Origin: Chryseobacterium tagetis | Lineage (GTDB): Bacteria; Bacteroidota; Bacteroidia; Flavobacteriales; Weeksellaceae | Assembly: GCF_016735585.2 (NCBI RefSeq) | Contig: NZ_JAERSE020000001.1 | Span: 1-64,000 of the forward strand | Reading direction: 5' to 3' | DNA: 64,000 bases | Notes under the pieces: model-generated | The model's input: only the letters and a program-made list of their open reading frames with translations | Told to the model about the DNA's origin: nothing | Database searches by the model: none | In this document: positions 55,274-63,883 of the stretch, in pieces | How positions within the stretch are numbered: position 1 is the stretch's first letter | How the letters are laid out: each line of letters opens with the position of its first letter | Translations under genes and position numbers: made by a program

Positions 55274-56716
55274 ATGTTAAAAAAATCTTTAATAGTAATG
55301 AGTATTTCTGCTGCATTTTTTGCGCAGGCTCAGGATATTTCGATCTTAAGGAACTCTATCGATGTATATTCAAATACTCCGATGAACGGTTCTTCAAAAT
55401 TTAACGCGATGGCTGGTTCTAACGGAGCTTTAGGTGGGGATGCAAGTTCTTTGCTTACAAACCCTGCAGGTTTAGGGGTGGCTATTTCGGGAGATGTTTC
55501 CGCAACGCTTTCTATTACGAATAATAAGAACAAGAGTACATTGGCTGGTTCTTCCATTGATTATAATATTAATAAAGTTGATATCGGAAACGTTGGAGGT
55601 ATAGCAGCATTTCAGCTTATGTCTGAAAGTGGCTGGAAGTTTGTGAATGTTGGGGTTAATTTCTCTAATCAGTCTATTGAAAACTATGTTCAGACTCCGG
55701 GAAATTCAAATATTGTTATTCAGAAAGATTTTATTGATTCTAATAACAATCCTGTTACAGGAAATCTGACGTATTTAGGCCATGCCTACAACAGATATGG
55801 AACTAAGTCTAAGATGAATATCGGGGTAGGTGCGAATTATGAAAACTATTTATACTTCGGTGCTGGTCTTAATTTTCATTATGCGGATGTTGAACAATGG
55901 GATACCGCAGCATTTGGCTTGGATTTAGATAACTCATCAGCTAATTATGATAAACAATATACGCCGTATACTGAGAAATCAAATGGTTTTTCAGCTTCAT
56001 TCGGGGTAATTGGGAAAGTAAGTAAAGAATTAAGATTAGGAGCTACCATTGAAACACCTACTTGGTGGAGAATGGATAGAATTTACACAGAGTATGGTCT
56101 GGATAACCAAGGATATATGGGATCCGGAGCATACAGCGAAACTGTAAACTTCAGAAGCCCTATGAAAGCAACCGTGAGTGGTGCCTATGTTCCAAGTAAA
56201 AATCTTTCTTTCAACGTCGATTATACATTAGGGATTACAAGACCTAAGTATAAAGAAGAAATAGATGCAGATAAAGAGCTTAATAATTTTTTTAAGGATA
56301 ATTACAAAAACCTTTCAGAAGTAAGAGTAGGAGCTGAATACAGAATTAAATCTTTCAGATTAAGAGGAGGGTATTCTTATGCTTCAAGTCCGTACGATTC
56401 AGGTACGGTAAGTGCTTATTCTAATGCAGGTGTTGCTGGTAATGCAAATTACAATAACTGGACGCTGGGAGAGAGAAATACTTTCGGATTAGGTTTAGGA
56501 TATGACTTTGGTGCTTTTTATATTGATGCATCTTACCAGAATATAAGTTCAAAATATAACAATCCATTCTTATATGGTAAAGTAATTTCAGGAAGTCCTT
56601 ATTATTCCACAGGATATAGTTCTTCAGACTTTGATGTAGCGAATGAAAGCTATGCAGTATCTGAAGTGAAAAATACTTTTAACAACTTCTTTATTACATT
56701 AGGATGGAAATTCTAA
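55274..56716 (+). CDS. OmpP1/FadL-family outer-membrane transport protein
   Basis: This 480-residue protein has a signal peptide (to about residue 19) and the FadL/OmpP1 hallmarks: the N-terminal stretch MNGSSKFNAMAGSNGALGGD and SSLLTNPAGLG, then a strand-rich barrel ending NFFITLGWKF with a C-terminal aromatic. Family members move hydrophobic substrates such as fatty acids or aromatics across the outer membrane; the substrate is unknown. It follows the Trp-rich lipoprotein gene by 28 bases. Confidence 0.9.
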   Translation: MLKKSLIVMSISAAFFAQAQDISILRNSIDVYSNTPMNGSSKFNAMAGSNGALGGDASSLLTNPAGLGVAISGDVSATLSITNNKNKSTLAGSSIDYNINKVDIGNVGGIAAFQLMSESGWKFVNVGVNFSNQSIENYVQTPGNSNIVIQKDFIDSNNNPVTGNLTYLGHAYNRYGTKSKMNIGVGANYENYLYFGAGLNFHYADVEQWDTAAFGLDLDNSSANYDKQYTPYTEKSNGFSASFGVIGKVSKELRLGATIETPTWWRMDRIYTEYGLDNQGYMGSGAYSETVNFRSPMKATVSGAYVPSKNLSFNVDYTLGITRPKYKEEIDADKELNNFFKDNYKNLSEVRVGAEYRIKSFRLRGGYSYASSPYDSGTVSAYSNAGVAGNANYNNWTLGERNTFGLGLGYDFGAFYIDASYQNISSKYNNPFLYGKVISGSPYYSTGYSSSDFDVANESYAVSEVKNTFNNFFITLGWKF

Positions 56717-56747
56717 TTTCCAGATTGTGTGATGAGTGATTAAATTG

Positions 56748-56777
56748 AGGCTCCGGATTTACTTCGGAGCTTTTTTA
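56748..56777 (+). terminator. Terminator of the porin gene
   Basis: GCTCCG pairs with CGGAGC around a nine-base loop and is followed by seven T residues. Confidence 0.82.
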
Positions 56778-56802
56778 TTGGTATTAATTTGATGTAAAAG
56801 AA

Positions 56803-56843
56803 AACAGCCTTTAATTATTTAATCTAAATAATTAAAGGCTGTT
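56803..56843 (-). terminator. Terminator of the ZIP gene
   Basis: An 18-bp perfect stem (AACAGCCTTTAATTATTT with its complement, five-base loop) lies after the leftward ZIP gene, with T residues on the exit. Confidence 0.85.
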
Positions 56844-56866
56844 CTATATAAAGATAGGTTTCTTAT

Positions 56867-57595
56867 TTAATGATGATGACCAACATGGGAATGATCATGG
56901 AATAGATGCATAACCAAAGCCAACGAAACTCCTAAAATCACCAATCCGATTTTTACCCAGTCGATATTGTGGTTTTTATTGCTTTCAAAGATAATGACAG
57001 AAGAAATATGTAAGAAAATTCCGCCTACAATAGCCAAGAAATACGGCTGTAAATCCGGATTGAAATAATTACCCAATAACATTCCCATTGGAGAAGCCAG
57101 CGCAAATAAAGCCACAATCAGAAGTGACGGATAAGAAGTCGCAGATTTACCTTCTTTTCTGTTAAACAAGAATGCTCCCAAAATAAAAGAGATAGGAAGA
57201 TTGTGAAAAACAATTCCTAAAAGATAAGGGGATAGTTCATGTTCTTCATTGGCTAAAGGAATTCCTTCAATAAAAGCATGAACGAATAAACCCACCATTA
57301 AAGCAACAGGAAGAATATTATGGTCGTTATGATGATGAAAATGTCCGTGTTCAAAACCTTTAGTTAAAGCTTCCAGAATCATTTGTAGCAAAACACCGGC
57401 AATTACAAAAATTCCTAAGCTGCTACCTGCTTCAGCAGTATATACTTGAGGGAAAACTTCATTTAAGCAGATCGTAATTAAAAATCCGGCACTTAAAATC
57501 AATAAATTTTTTGCCAGCTTTTCTTTTTTTCCGAAATGTTTTCCTAAAAATACTCCGGCAATGACACTTAAAATCAGTAAAAGTACTGTAATCAT
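56867..57595 (-). CDS. ZIP family divalent metal transporter
   Basis: This 242-residue membrane protein has about eight helices. It has the His-rich loop GFEHGHFHHHNDHN, the metal-binding HAFIEGIPLANE in the middle helices and HNLPISFILGAF next. It ends in a His-rich tail (HDHSHVGHHH). ZIP proteins import Zn2+ or related ions. Its start overlaps the stop of the upstream methyltransferase gene by one base (TAATG), so the pair is translationally coupled. Confidence 0.92.
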   Translation of the reverse strand: MITVLLLILSVIAGVFLGKHFGKKEKLAKNLLILSAGFLITICLNEVFPQVYTAEAGSSLGIFVIAGVLLQMILEALTKGFEHGHFHHHNDHNILPVALMVGLFVHAFIEGIPLANEEHELSPYLLGIVFHNLPISFILGAFLFNRKEGKSATSYPSLLIVALFALASPMGMLLGNYFNPDLQPYFLAIVGGIFLHISSVIIFESNKNHNIDWVKIGLVILGVSLALVMHLFHDHSHVGHHH

Positions 57596-58320
57596 TATTT
57601 TTTCTTAAATAAATTGATACAACGGGGTGATTTTTCCGCGTTAAATTCTGACAGCTGATAATCTCCCCAGATTTTTATTCTTTCAAAACCACATTCAGTG
57701 GCATAAGAATTTATAGTTTCTAATGTATGGAGTTTTACTTTTTCAAAGAAATGAAACGCTTTACCCTCTGTTTCAAAACGGATATCCTTAATGATATGTC
57801 TGCCTTCAATCTTTTTGGTAATATTAAAATCGATTCCTTCTCTGTGCACCACCATTTCGGGAACTAAATTCTCCCTTACAAACTCTTCGCTTAGATAATC
57901 TAAGACAAAAAATCCATTGGGCTTTAAAGAATCATATACCGACTGAAAAACACTTCTGTCATCTTTCTCATTGTCAAAATACCCAAAGCTGGTAAACAGA
58001 TTAAAAACAGCATCTACAGGTTTTGAATCAATAGCATTTCTCATATCATGAACTTTAAAATGTAAAGTCTCATTTTCGAACTGTCTGTTATGCTCAATAC
58101 TTTGTTTGGAAAGATCCAGACCAAGTACTTCATAGCCTAATTTATTAAGGAAAACTGAGTGTCTCCCTTTTCCGCAAGCAAGATCAATGATAGTGCTGGA
58201 AGTTGGGAGCTGAAGCTCTTTTGTAAGTTTTGTGATAAAATTTTCTGCTTCAGTATAGTCTCTGTTACTATAAAGCAAATGATAATAAGGGGTATCAAAC
58301 CAAGATTCAAACCATTCCAT
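57595..58320 (-). CDS. Class I SAM-dependent methyltransferase
   Basis: This 241-residue enzyme has SAM motif I in IDLACGKGRHSVFL near residues 44-57 and the acidic residue in VLGLDLS. The conserved FNLFTSFGYF lies near residue 106. The substrate is unknown; length and motifs resemble small-molecule methyltransferases. A TAnnTTTG box ends four bases before its ATG, implying a leaderless mRNA. The ZIP gene follows with a one-base overlap. Confidence 0.9.
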   Translation of the reverse strand: MEWFESWFDTPYYHLLYSNRDYTEAENFITKLTKELQLPTSSTIIDLACGKGRHSVFLNKLGYEVLGLDLSKQSIEHNRQFENETLHFKVHDMRNAIDSKPVDAVFNLFTSFGYFDNEKDDRSVFQSVYDSLKPNGFFVLDYLSEEFVRENLVPEMVVHREGIDFNITKKIEGRHIIKDIRFETEGKAFHFFEKVKLHTLETINSYATECGFERIKIWGDYQLSEFNAEKSPRCINLFKKK

Positions 58321-58324
58321 AATA

Positions 58325-58332
58325 CAAAAATA
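58325..58332 (-). promoter_or_regulatory. TAnnTTTG promoter box of the methyltransferase-ZIP operon
   Basis: The minus strand reads TATTTTTG four bases before the ATG. Transcription would begin at or beside the start codon. Confidence 0.6.
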
Positions 58333-58455
58333 ACTAAATTTGTGCGGTAAAAGGAAAAGTATTTTAAGATTGAAAGATTGAAAAATTCAATTGATTGAAA
58401 AAATGAATACCTAATCTTTTAGTTTTTAATTCTTTAACACTTTTAATAATTACTT

Positions 58456-59616
58456 ATGGATATAGACAATATACAGATACAGATAAAAACATTTTTTGGT
58501 CTTGAACAGATTTTAGCGGAAGAGATCAAAAAACTGGGCGGAAGAAAGGTCGAAGTTAAGAACAGAGCGGTAAACTGTGAAGGAGATTTAGGATTTTTAT
58601 ACAAGATCAATTACTCTGCAAGAACGGCATTGAAGATTTTGGTGCCGATTCATGAATTTAAAGCATTTAACCAGCATCAGTTTTATGACAGACTTTTCAA
58701 TTTTAACTGGGAAGACTTTATGGATGTTGATCAGTCTTTTGCGATTGATGCAACCGTGAATTCTGAGACTTTTAAACATTCTCAGTTTGTAACACTGAAA
58801 ATGAAAGATGCGATCGTGGATTATTTTCAGGAAAAATTCAAAAGACGTCCAAATGTAGAGACAAGGCAGCCTGATATTAAATTTCACCTTCATATCGACA
58901 GAGAACTGATTACAATCTCTTTAGATTCTTCCGGAGATCCTTTATTCAAAAGAGGATACAGAAGAGAGCCGGGAGAAGCTCCTATTAATGAAGTTTTAGC
59001 AAGCGGAATGCTGCAGTTGGCAGGTTGGGACGGAAAAGGAAATTTCCTGGATCCAATGTGCGGTTCCGGAACTTTATTGATCGAAGCAGCGATGATTGCG
59101 ATGGATCTTCCGGCGCAGATTTTCAGAAAAAGATTTGCTTTCCAAAATTGGCAAAATTACGATGCTGATCTGTTTGCAAAAATCAAAGAATTCAGAATTA
59201 ATCGTGTAAGAGAATTCACCGGAAAGATTGTTGGTTACGATATTGATGCAAGAATGCTGAATGCCGCAAGAATGAATATTGAAGCTGCTGAAATGGAAGA
59301 TGTGATTGAAGTAAGAAAACAGAATTTCTTTGATTCTAAAAAAGATCTTTTCCCATTGTTAATGGTTTTCAATCCGCCGTATGATGAGAGAATTTCGATT
59401 AATGATGATGATTTTTACAAGAAAATAGGAGATACTTTCAAAACGCATTATCCGAATACATTGGCTTGGCTGATCTCTTCAGATCTGGAAGCAGTAAAGA
59501 AAATCGGTCTTCGTCCGTCAAGAAAGATCAAGCTCTTCAACGGAAAACTGGAAACTAGGTTTTTGCAGTATGAAATGTATGAGGGTACGAAGAAGGTGCA
59601 TAAATTGGAAAACTAA
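58456..59616 (+). CDS. THUMP-domain RNA methyltransferase (RlmL-N/Trm-like)
   Basis: This 386-residue enzyme has an N-terminal ferredoxin-like region, a THUMP domain (about 50-155) for RNA binding, and a UPF0020-type catalytic domain. The SAM motif is LDPMCGSGTLLIEAA, and the catalytic NPPYDERI begins at N306. This is the pattern of the 23S rRNA (guanine2445-N2)-methyltransferase module of RlmL; the RlmK half is absent, so it is a single-domain form. The target is inferred. It is convergent with the XRE regulator gene. Confidence 0.93.
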   Translation: MDIDNIQIQIKTFFGLEQILAEEIKKLGGRKVEVKNRAVNCEGDLGFLYKINYSARTALKILVPIHEFKAFNQHQFYDRLFNFNWEDFMDVDQSFAIDATVNSETFKHSQFVTLKMKDAIVDYFQEKFKRRPNVETRQPDIKFHLHIDRELITISLDSSGDPLFKRGYRREPGEAPINEVLASGMLQLAGWDGKGNFLDPMCGSGTLLIEAAMIAMDLPAQIFRKRFAFQNWQNYDADLFAKIKEFRINRVREFTGKIVGYDIDARMLNAARMNIEAAEMEDVIEVRKQNFFDSKKDLFPLLMVFNPPYDERISINDDDFYKKIGDTFKTHYPNTLAWLISSDLEAVKKIGLRPSRKIKLFNGKLETRFLQYEMYEGTKKVHKLEN

Positions 59617-59634
59617 AATATTAAGAATTAAAAA

Positions 59635-59668
59635 AATAGAACTTCAATGAAGCTCTATTTTTTTTTTA
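59635..59668. terminator. Terminator between convergent genes
   Basis: AATAGAACTTCA and TGAAGCTCTATT form a hairpin (one mismatch, a G-U on the minus strand). A long T run follows on the plus side and a T-rich tail on the minus side. It overlaps the XRE stop codon. Confidence 0.75.
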
Positions 59669-60035
59669 ATTCAGTTATTTTTATTTTCAAAATTTCTATT
59701 TCTTTTTTCAAAATTGTAATGTAATCTTGCTGATTTTTAAGAATGAATTTTGGAATTTTATAAGAAAAATTATTGTTGTTTTCATTATGGCTATCAGTAA
59801 TATCTGTAATCTTTTCAAAGTTTTGATTTAATAAATTATCAGAATCAGATTGTCTTATTTCATCAATTTCAACATCAAGGAGCTTTGCAATACGTTCCCA
59901 TTCATCATCTTTTATTTCTATTTCTCCTTTTTCTTTACGTAAATATTGTGTTTGGCTAATGTTTAGGTATTTGGCAATATCTTGTTGTGAAAACTTTTTT
60001 TCCTTCCTAATTTTAATTAATTTTTCTTTTACCAT
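59655..60035 (-). CDS. XRE-family helix-turn-helix regulator
   Basis: This 126-residue protein has a Cro/C1-type HTH domain at about 1-60 (KKFSQQDIAKYLNISQTQYL). An Asn-rich linker follows, then a Lys/Ile-rich C-terminal coiled coil (about 100-126) that probably drives dimerisation. It is divergent from the peptide gene, with a perfect palindrome of 22-bp arms in between, and so is the likely regulator of both directions. It may be autoregulated. No phage genes surround it. Confidence 0.9.
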   Translation of the reverse strand: MVKEKLIKIRKEKKFSQQDIAKYLNISQTQYLRKEKGEIEIKDDEWERIAKLLDVEIDEIRQSDSDNLLNQNFEKITDITDSHNENNNNFSYKIPKFILKNQQDYITILKKEIEILKIKITELKKK

Positions 60036-60061
60036 GATAGTGTTTTTATGAGTATAAATAT

Positions 60062-60109
60062 AAAAAAATAAAAATTATGCGAATTTATTCGCATAATTTT
60101 TATTTTTTT
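60062..60109. promoter_or_regulatory. Palindromic operator candidate between XRE and peptide genes
   Basis: Arms 60062-60083 and 60088-60109 are perfect reverse complements (22 bp) around TTTA. The specific core is TTATGCGAA / TTCGCATAA; the outer parts are A/T tracts. The site is 26 bases from the XRE start and about 18 bases upstream of the peptide promoter box. That placement fits an operator of a dimeric HTH protein better than a terminator. Confidence 0.65.
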
Positions 60110-60126
60110 TTCATTTACAGGCGATA

Positions 60127-60134
60127 TATATTTG
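60127..60134 (+). promoter_or_regulatory. TAnnTTTG promoter box of the peptide operon
   Basis: TATATTTG is an exact match and leaves a leader of about 64 bases before the ATG of the peptide gene. Confidence 0.55.
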
Positions 60135-60198
60135 TTTTAAAGATTTTCGAAAATATTTTAACCATTAAACAAATTTTAACTTTAAAGAATTTCAATAA

Positions 60199-60462
60199 AT
60201 GAAAAAGATTATTTTATTAGCGGCTTTCGGAGTTGCAGGTTTAGTAAGTGCTAAAGACATAGATTTTAAAATAGGAAAAGAAAAAGCCGAAGCAATTGCG
60301 GCTAGTAATGTAGTAAATGAAAACAAAGCAGAGGATAGAGAAACTGAAGATCTTGAAGGAACATGTACTAGATGTGTTAGGCAAATAGAAACATCAATGG
60401 ATCCTTCAACTGGAGAAACCTCTTCAACCACAATTCAATATTGTTATGATGTTCCTTGTTAG
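60199..60462 (+). CDS. Small secreted four-cysteine peptide precursor
   Basis: This 87-residue protein has a Sec signal peptide (MKKIILLAAFGVAGLVSAK, cut after about residue 18). An acidic middle segment follows (ENKAEDRETEDLEG), then a Cys-rich C-terminus with C56, C59, C82 and the last residue C87 (CTRC ... YCYDVPC). The mature product could be two-disulfide or further modified. I do not recognise a family. It leads an operon with GLPGLI and TonB-dependent receptor genes and is divergent from an XRE regulator, so it may be the exported or recognised molecule of the system. Its origin as a bacteriocin-like or signalling peptide is inference. Confidence 0.8.
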   Translation: MKKIILLAAFGVAGLVSAKDIDFKIGKEKAEAIAASNVVNENKAEDRETEDLEGTCTRCVRQIETSMDPSTGETSSTTIQYCYDVPC

Positions 60463-60488
60463 TAATTACTACATTTTTATTTAACTTT

Positions 60489-60528
60489 ATTTAGGCAATA
60501 ATTTTTTATAAAAAATTATTGCCTAAAT
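60489..60528 (+). other. Perfect 19-bp intercistronic hairpin
   Basis: Arms 60489-60507 (ATTTAGGCAATAATTTTTT) and 60510-60528 are exact complements with only AT between them. It lies between the peptide stop (60462) and the GLPGLI-like start (60544). No T tract follows on the plus strand, so it is more likely an mRNA-processing or stabilising element, or a leaky terminator, that makes the peptide more abundant than the downstream proteins. Confidence 0.7.
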
Positions 60529-60543
60529 AATATAAAAAAATAT

Positions 60544-61209
60544 ATGAAAGCATTCTATCTTGTCTGTGTTTTATTTTGTAACATTTTTGTTAAAACACAA
60601 TCTTTGAAGGTTGATTATGATTTAATTAGAAAAACCACTATTTCTAGTGATAAGCAATTTACTAAAGAATTTAGTGCTAAAATTATAGAAAGTGAGAAAA
60701 AGCCCGAAAAGTATGTTCTTTATTTTGTAAATGATGATTCTTTTTTTAAAAGTATTCCTACTGAGAAAATTGAGTATGAAAATGCACCAGAAATAGTAGG
60801 AGGTTATAAAAAAACAGTTGTTGAGGTGGCTGTAAAAATACCAGTTAAAATTTATAAATTAAAATCAGAAAATAAAACATATGCATATACAAATAAAGAA
60901 GGAGAGGAATTTTATAAATTAGTTCCCAAATTAAATTTTAGTTCTGTACAATATAAAGATGACACCTTGAAAATTGATAATTTTACTTGTAAATTGGTAG
61001 AGGTCACAAATACTACTGGAAGTATTGTAAAAGTTTGGTACACAGAAGATCTTCCTATAAGTACGGGACCATTTGGGTATACTGATTTTCCAGGTGTTGT
61101 TTTAAAAGTTGAAACTCCTACATTTGTAATGTATGCAACTAAAATAAATAATGATGTGACTACTAAAGATATTGAAAAAATGGATAATAAATTAAAAAAA
61201 ATTGATTAA
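60544..61209 (+). CDS. GLPGLI-like secreted protein
   Basis: This 221-residue protein has a signal peptide (about 1-19). The family signature is diverged: GPFGYTDFPGVVLKVE replaces the usual GLPGLILE, preceded by KVWYTEDLPIST. A single Cys lies in NFTCKLVEV. GLPGLI proteins have no known function but are often found next to TonB-dependent receptors, as here. It is the second gene of the peptide operon and lies 46 bases before the receptor gene. Confidence 0.85.
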   Translation: MKAFYLVCVLFCNIFVKTQSLKVDYDLIRKTTISSDKQFTKEFSAKIIESEKKPEKYVLYFVNDDSFFKSIPTEKIEYENAPEIVGGYKKTVVEVAVKIPVKIYKLKSENKTYAYTNKEGEEFYKLVPKLNFSSVQYKDDTLKIDNFTCKLVEVTNTTGSIVKVWYTEDLPISTGPFGYTDFPGVVLKVETPTFVMYATKINNDVTTKDIEKMDNKLKKID

Positions 61210-61255
61210 TCTTTTTTGCATATTATTTTAATAATTTAGGAAAAGCTTTATATAA

Positions 61256-63823
61256 ATGCAAAAATTTTTTTTTGTTATATTTTTTATGCTGATATTTTTT
61301 TTGGGCAAATCTCAAGAAATAATAATTCAAATAAGGGATACTCAAGGTAAAGAATTAGATAATATTAATGTTCAGCTTTTACGTGAAGGTAAAATAATTG
61401 ATTTTAAAAAAACTAACAATGGAGGAAAATATAGTTTTAATCCATTAGAAAAAGGTATTTTTACTTTAAAGTTCACTTCAGTTTTTTATAAAACTAAGTT
61501 ATTTGACATTGATACCAATATAAAAACATATTTTGAAATTGAATTAGAGTCCCAGTTAACGGAAATAAAAGAAGTTGTTATAAAATCTCGTCCTACTTTC
61601 GCTAAAATTAAAGAAGATACCATTGTTTATAATGTTAAAGCAATAAGAGACGGAACAGAAAGAACTGTAGAAGATTTAGTTAAAAAATTACCAGGACTTG
61701 ATATTTCTGATAATGGTAAGGTAACCTTTAAAGGAAATGTAATTGGAGAAGTTTTGGTTGAAGGAAACGAATTTTTTGGGAAGAATCATAAGATTGCTAT
61801 TCAAAATTTATCATCAGAAATGGTTGATGGTATCGATTTTTGGAAAAATTATTCTACAATTAATGGAAGTACTTCTACTGCAATCAATATTAAATTGAAG
61901 GATGACTATAAAGAAAGGATTACTGGAAATATTGAAGGGGGATTCGGAAATAAAAATTCATATTTAGCACATTCTAATCTATATAAATTAGGAAAATCGG
62001 GAAATCTGGTTTTTATTGGTGATGTTAATAATATAGCTAAAGATCCTATTACTATAGCAGATTTTTATGAAATGAATAAACAAGAAAATATTGAAGAGTC
62101 TGAAAATGATAATAATCTTGAAGTTCCTAATTTTTTAAATAATGACGGTAAAGTAGTTTCGAAAGATAATCAGTTTGGTGCATTACAATATTCTAAATCA
62201 AAAAAAACATTTTCCATAACAGCTTTTTCCATTTTTAATAATGCACAATTAGATAAATATTCTACAACAAGAAGAACTGTTTTAGATTCACAAGCTCAAA
62301 ATTTAAATTTTTTTGAAAAAAAAGGTGAGAATAATAAAGGCTTTTTAGGAACAACACAGATAAAAGCAAGGAAAGTTTTTAATAATGATAGCTTCCTGTT
62401 TTATAATTTTGGGTATACTCCGATAAATGATGATTTTAACCAAGATATTAATAGATCTTCTAATGATATAAATTTATATCATATCAATAATAATATAAAA
62501 AGTAGAAGCTTAGGTAATTTTATTTCATGGAATATCAATCATGGTAATAACAAGATTATTTTTGCTTTAAGCCAGTTAAATAAAACCTATTCTGGCGGTT
62601 TGAATATTGAATCTAATAAAAACTTATTTTTAACGAATAATGATTTTTTAACACAGAACTATGATATCAATTCTAATAAATATGCAGTAGATTTTTATCT
62701 GAAAAATAAAAATAAAATAATTAATTTTAATATTAGCTCTGGATTTTCATATAAAAAAGAAAAGTCTTTATTAGAAGAATTTACTTCCTTAGCTAATGAA
62801 ACCAGAAATCTTACCCTTCACCATTTTAATAGTGATATTACAGTTTATAGAAAGCTAGGCAGATTTGATTTTTCAGGATCCTTAAGTTCAAATTTTATTC
62901 ATTTAAATGAATATGAAAAACATTATTTTGAGAACAAAGCCAAACTGAAATATCTTCCTGATTCGAAAGTTAATTCGGAATATAGTATTGAATATCAGTC
63001 TAAATATAATTTTCCTGATATAAGATTTCTTCAAAATAATAATTTGTATTCTAAAGATTTAATATTTTATCAAAATGCGACTATTTTTCCTAATGTTTTA
63101 AGTAAAACAGAAAATTACCAATTTATATGGAATCGATTTAACTTTGATAAAGGGAATATGTGGTTATTTGTATTACTATATCAAAATACCAATCCTGCTT
63201 TTACAACGAATGTTACCAATTATGGAGATTTTTCTAAATCTGAAAATCTTATTGGTGCTTATAATCATAGATGGACTTTTTTACTTTCCAATGATCACAA
63301 ATTCCGTAAAAATTTCAATTTAAAATCAAAATTTGTAAGTGTCTTTAATAATAACGAAAATTTCATTAATAATAACAGAAATGTGACATCTATTCAGAAT
63401 TTTGAATTATCACAAAAACTATCATCCAATTTTAAAAATAAGGTAATTCAATTTGATATTGGATATACATTTACTAAATCTATTTTTGATCAAAGCTTTT
63501 ATAATGTTAAATCATATCAGAATTATTATAAGTTTTCTTTGGGAGTCAGAGCAAATATAATGAAAGAATGGATGGGGAATCTGTTAGGAGAATATTTAAT
63601 ACAAAATACTGAAAAAAATTCTCAGAACAATTTCTTATTAGGAGGACAAGTCTCATATAGAAAAGAAAAAACTCAATTAGAATATAGTCTTCAGTTTAAC
63701 AATATTTTAAATCTCAATTCTTTTAATTACATCAATAGTGTAGTAAATCAATTGGGTACGGACGAATATTCCACGATTGCTTTACATGGTTATTTTTTAG
63801 CAGGACTGAAATTAAATTTTTAA
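61256..63823 (+). CDS. TonB-dependent receptor with carboxypeptidase-like N-terminal domain
   Basis: This 855-residue outer-membrane protein has a signal peptide (to about residue 19) and an Ig-like carboxypeptidase regulatory domain (about 21-100). A plug domain follows with EDTIVYNVKAI, RTVEDLVKKLPGLDISDNGK and VLVEGNEFFG, then a large beta-barrel ending GYFLAGLKLNF with a C-terminal aromatic. SusD is not adjacent, so this is not a glycan-type SusCD pair. In this operon it could import or export the small Cys peptide. Length is normal for the group. It is very AT-rich, with many Asn and Lys codons. Confidence 0.93.
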   Translation: MQKFFFVIFFMLIFFLGKSQEIIIQIRDTQGKELDNINVQLLREGKIIDFKKTNNGGKYSFNPLEKGIFTLKFTSVFYKTKLFDIDTNIKTYFEIELESQLTEIKEVVIKSRPTFAKIKEDTIVYNVKAIRDGTERTVEDLVKKLPGLDISDNGKVTFKGNVIGEVLVEGNEFFGKNHKIAIQNLSSEMVDGIDFWKNYSTINGSTSTAINIKLKDDYKERITGNIEGGFGNKNSYLAHSNLYKLGKSGNLVFIGDVNNIAKDPITIADFYEMNKQENIEESENDNNLEVPNFLNNDGKVVSKDNQFGALQYSKSKKTFSITAFSIFNNAQLDKYSTTRRTVLDSQAQNLNFFEKKGENNKGFLGTTQIKARKVFNNDSFLFYNFGYTPINDDFNQDINRSSNDINLYHINNNIKSRSLGNFISWNINHGNNKIIFALSQLNKTYSGGLNIESNKNLFLTNNDFLTQNYDINSNKYAVDFYLKNKNKIINFNISSGFSYKKEKSLLEEFTSLANETRNLTLHHFNSDITVYRKLGRFDFSGSLSSNFIHLNEYEKHYFENKAKLKYLPDSKVNSEYSIEYQSKYNFPDIRFLQNNNLYSKDLIFYQNATIFPNVLSKTENYQFIWNRFNFDKGNMWLFVLLYQNTNPAFTTNVTNYGDFSKSENLIGAYNHRWTFLLSNDHKFRKNFNLKSKFVSVFNNNENFINNNRNVTSIQNFELSQKLSSNFKNKVIQFDIGYTFTKSIFDQSFYNVKSYQNYYKFSLGVRANIMKEWMGNLLGEYLIQNTEKNSQNNFLLGGQVSYRKEKTQLEYSLQFNNILNLNSFNYINSVVNQLGTDEYSTIALHGYFLAGLKLNF

Positions 63824-63861
63824 ATATTTATTTAGAATTTGTGAGTTGATTCTTGAAAAGC

Positions 63862-63869
63862 TATTTTTG
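63862..63869 (+). promoter_or_regulatory. TAnnTTTG-type box before the glycosyltransferase gene
   Basis: TATTTTTG is an exact match, 14 bases before the TTG start at 63884. It suggests that the glycosyltransferase gene can be transcribed independently. Confidence 0.45.
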
Positions 63870-63883
63870 AAAAAAAATAATAT

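Noticed and set aside
60192..60431. Antisense ORF over the peptide gene
   Set aside because: It covers exactly the small peptide ORF; the plus-strand reading has a proper signal peptide and upstream promoter box.
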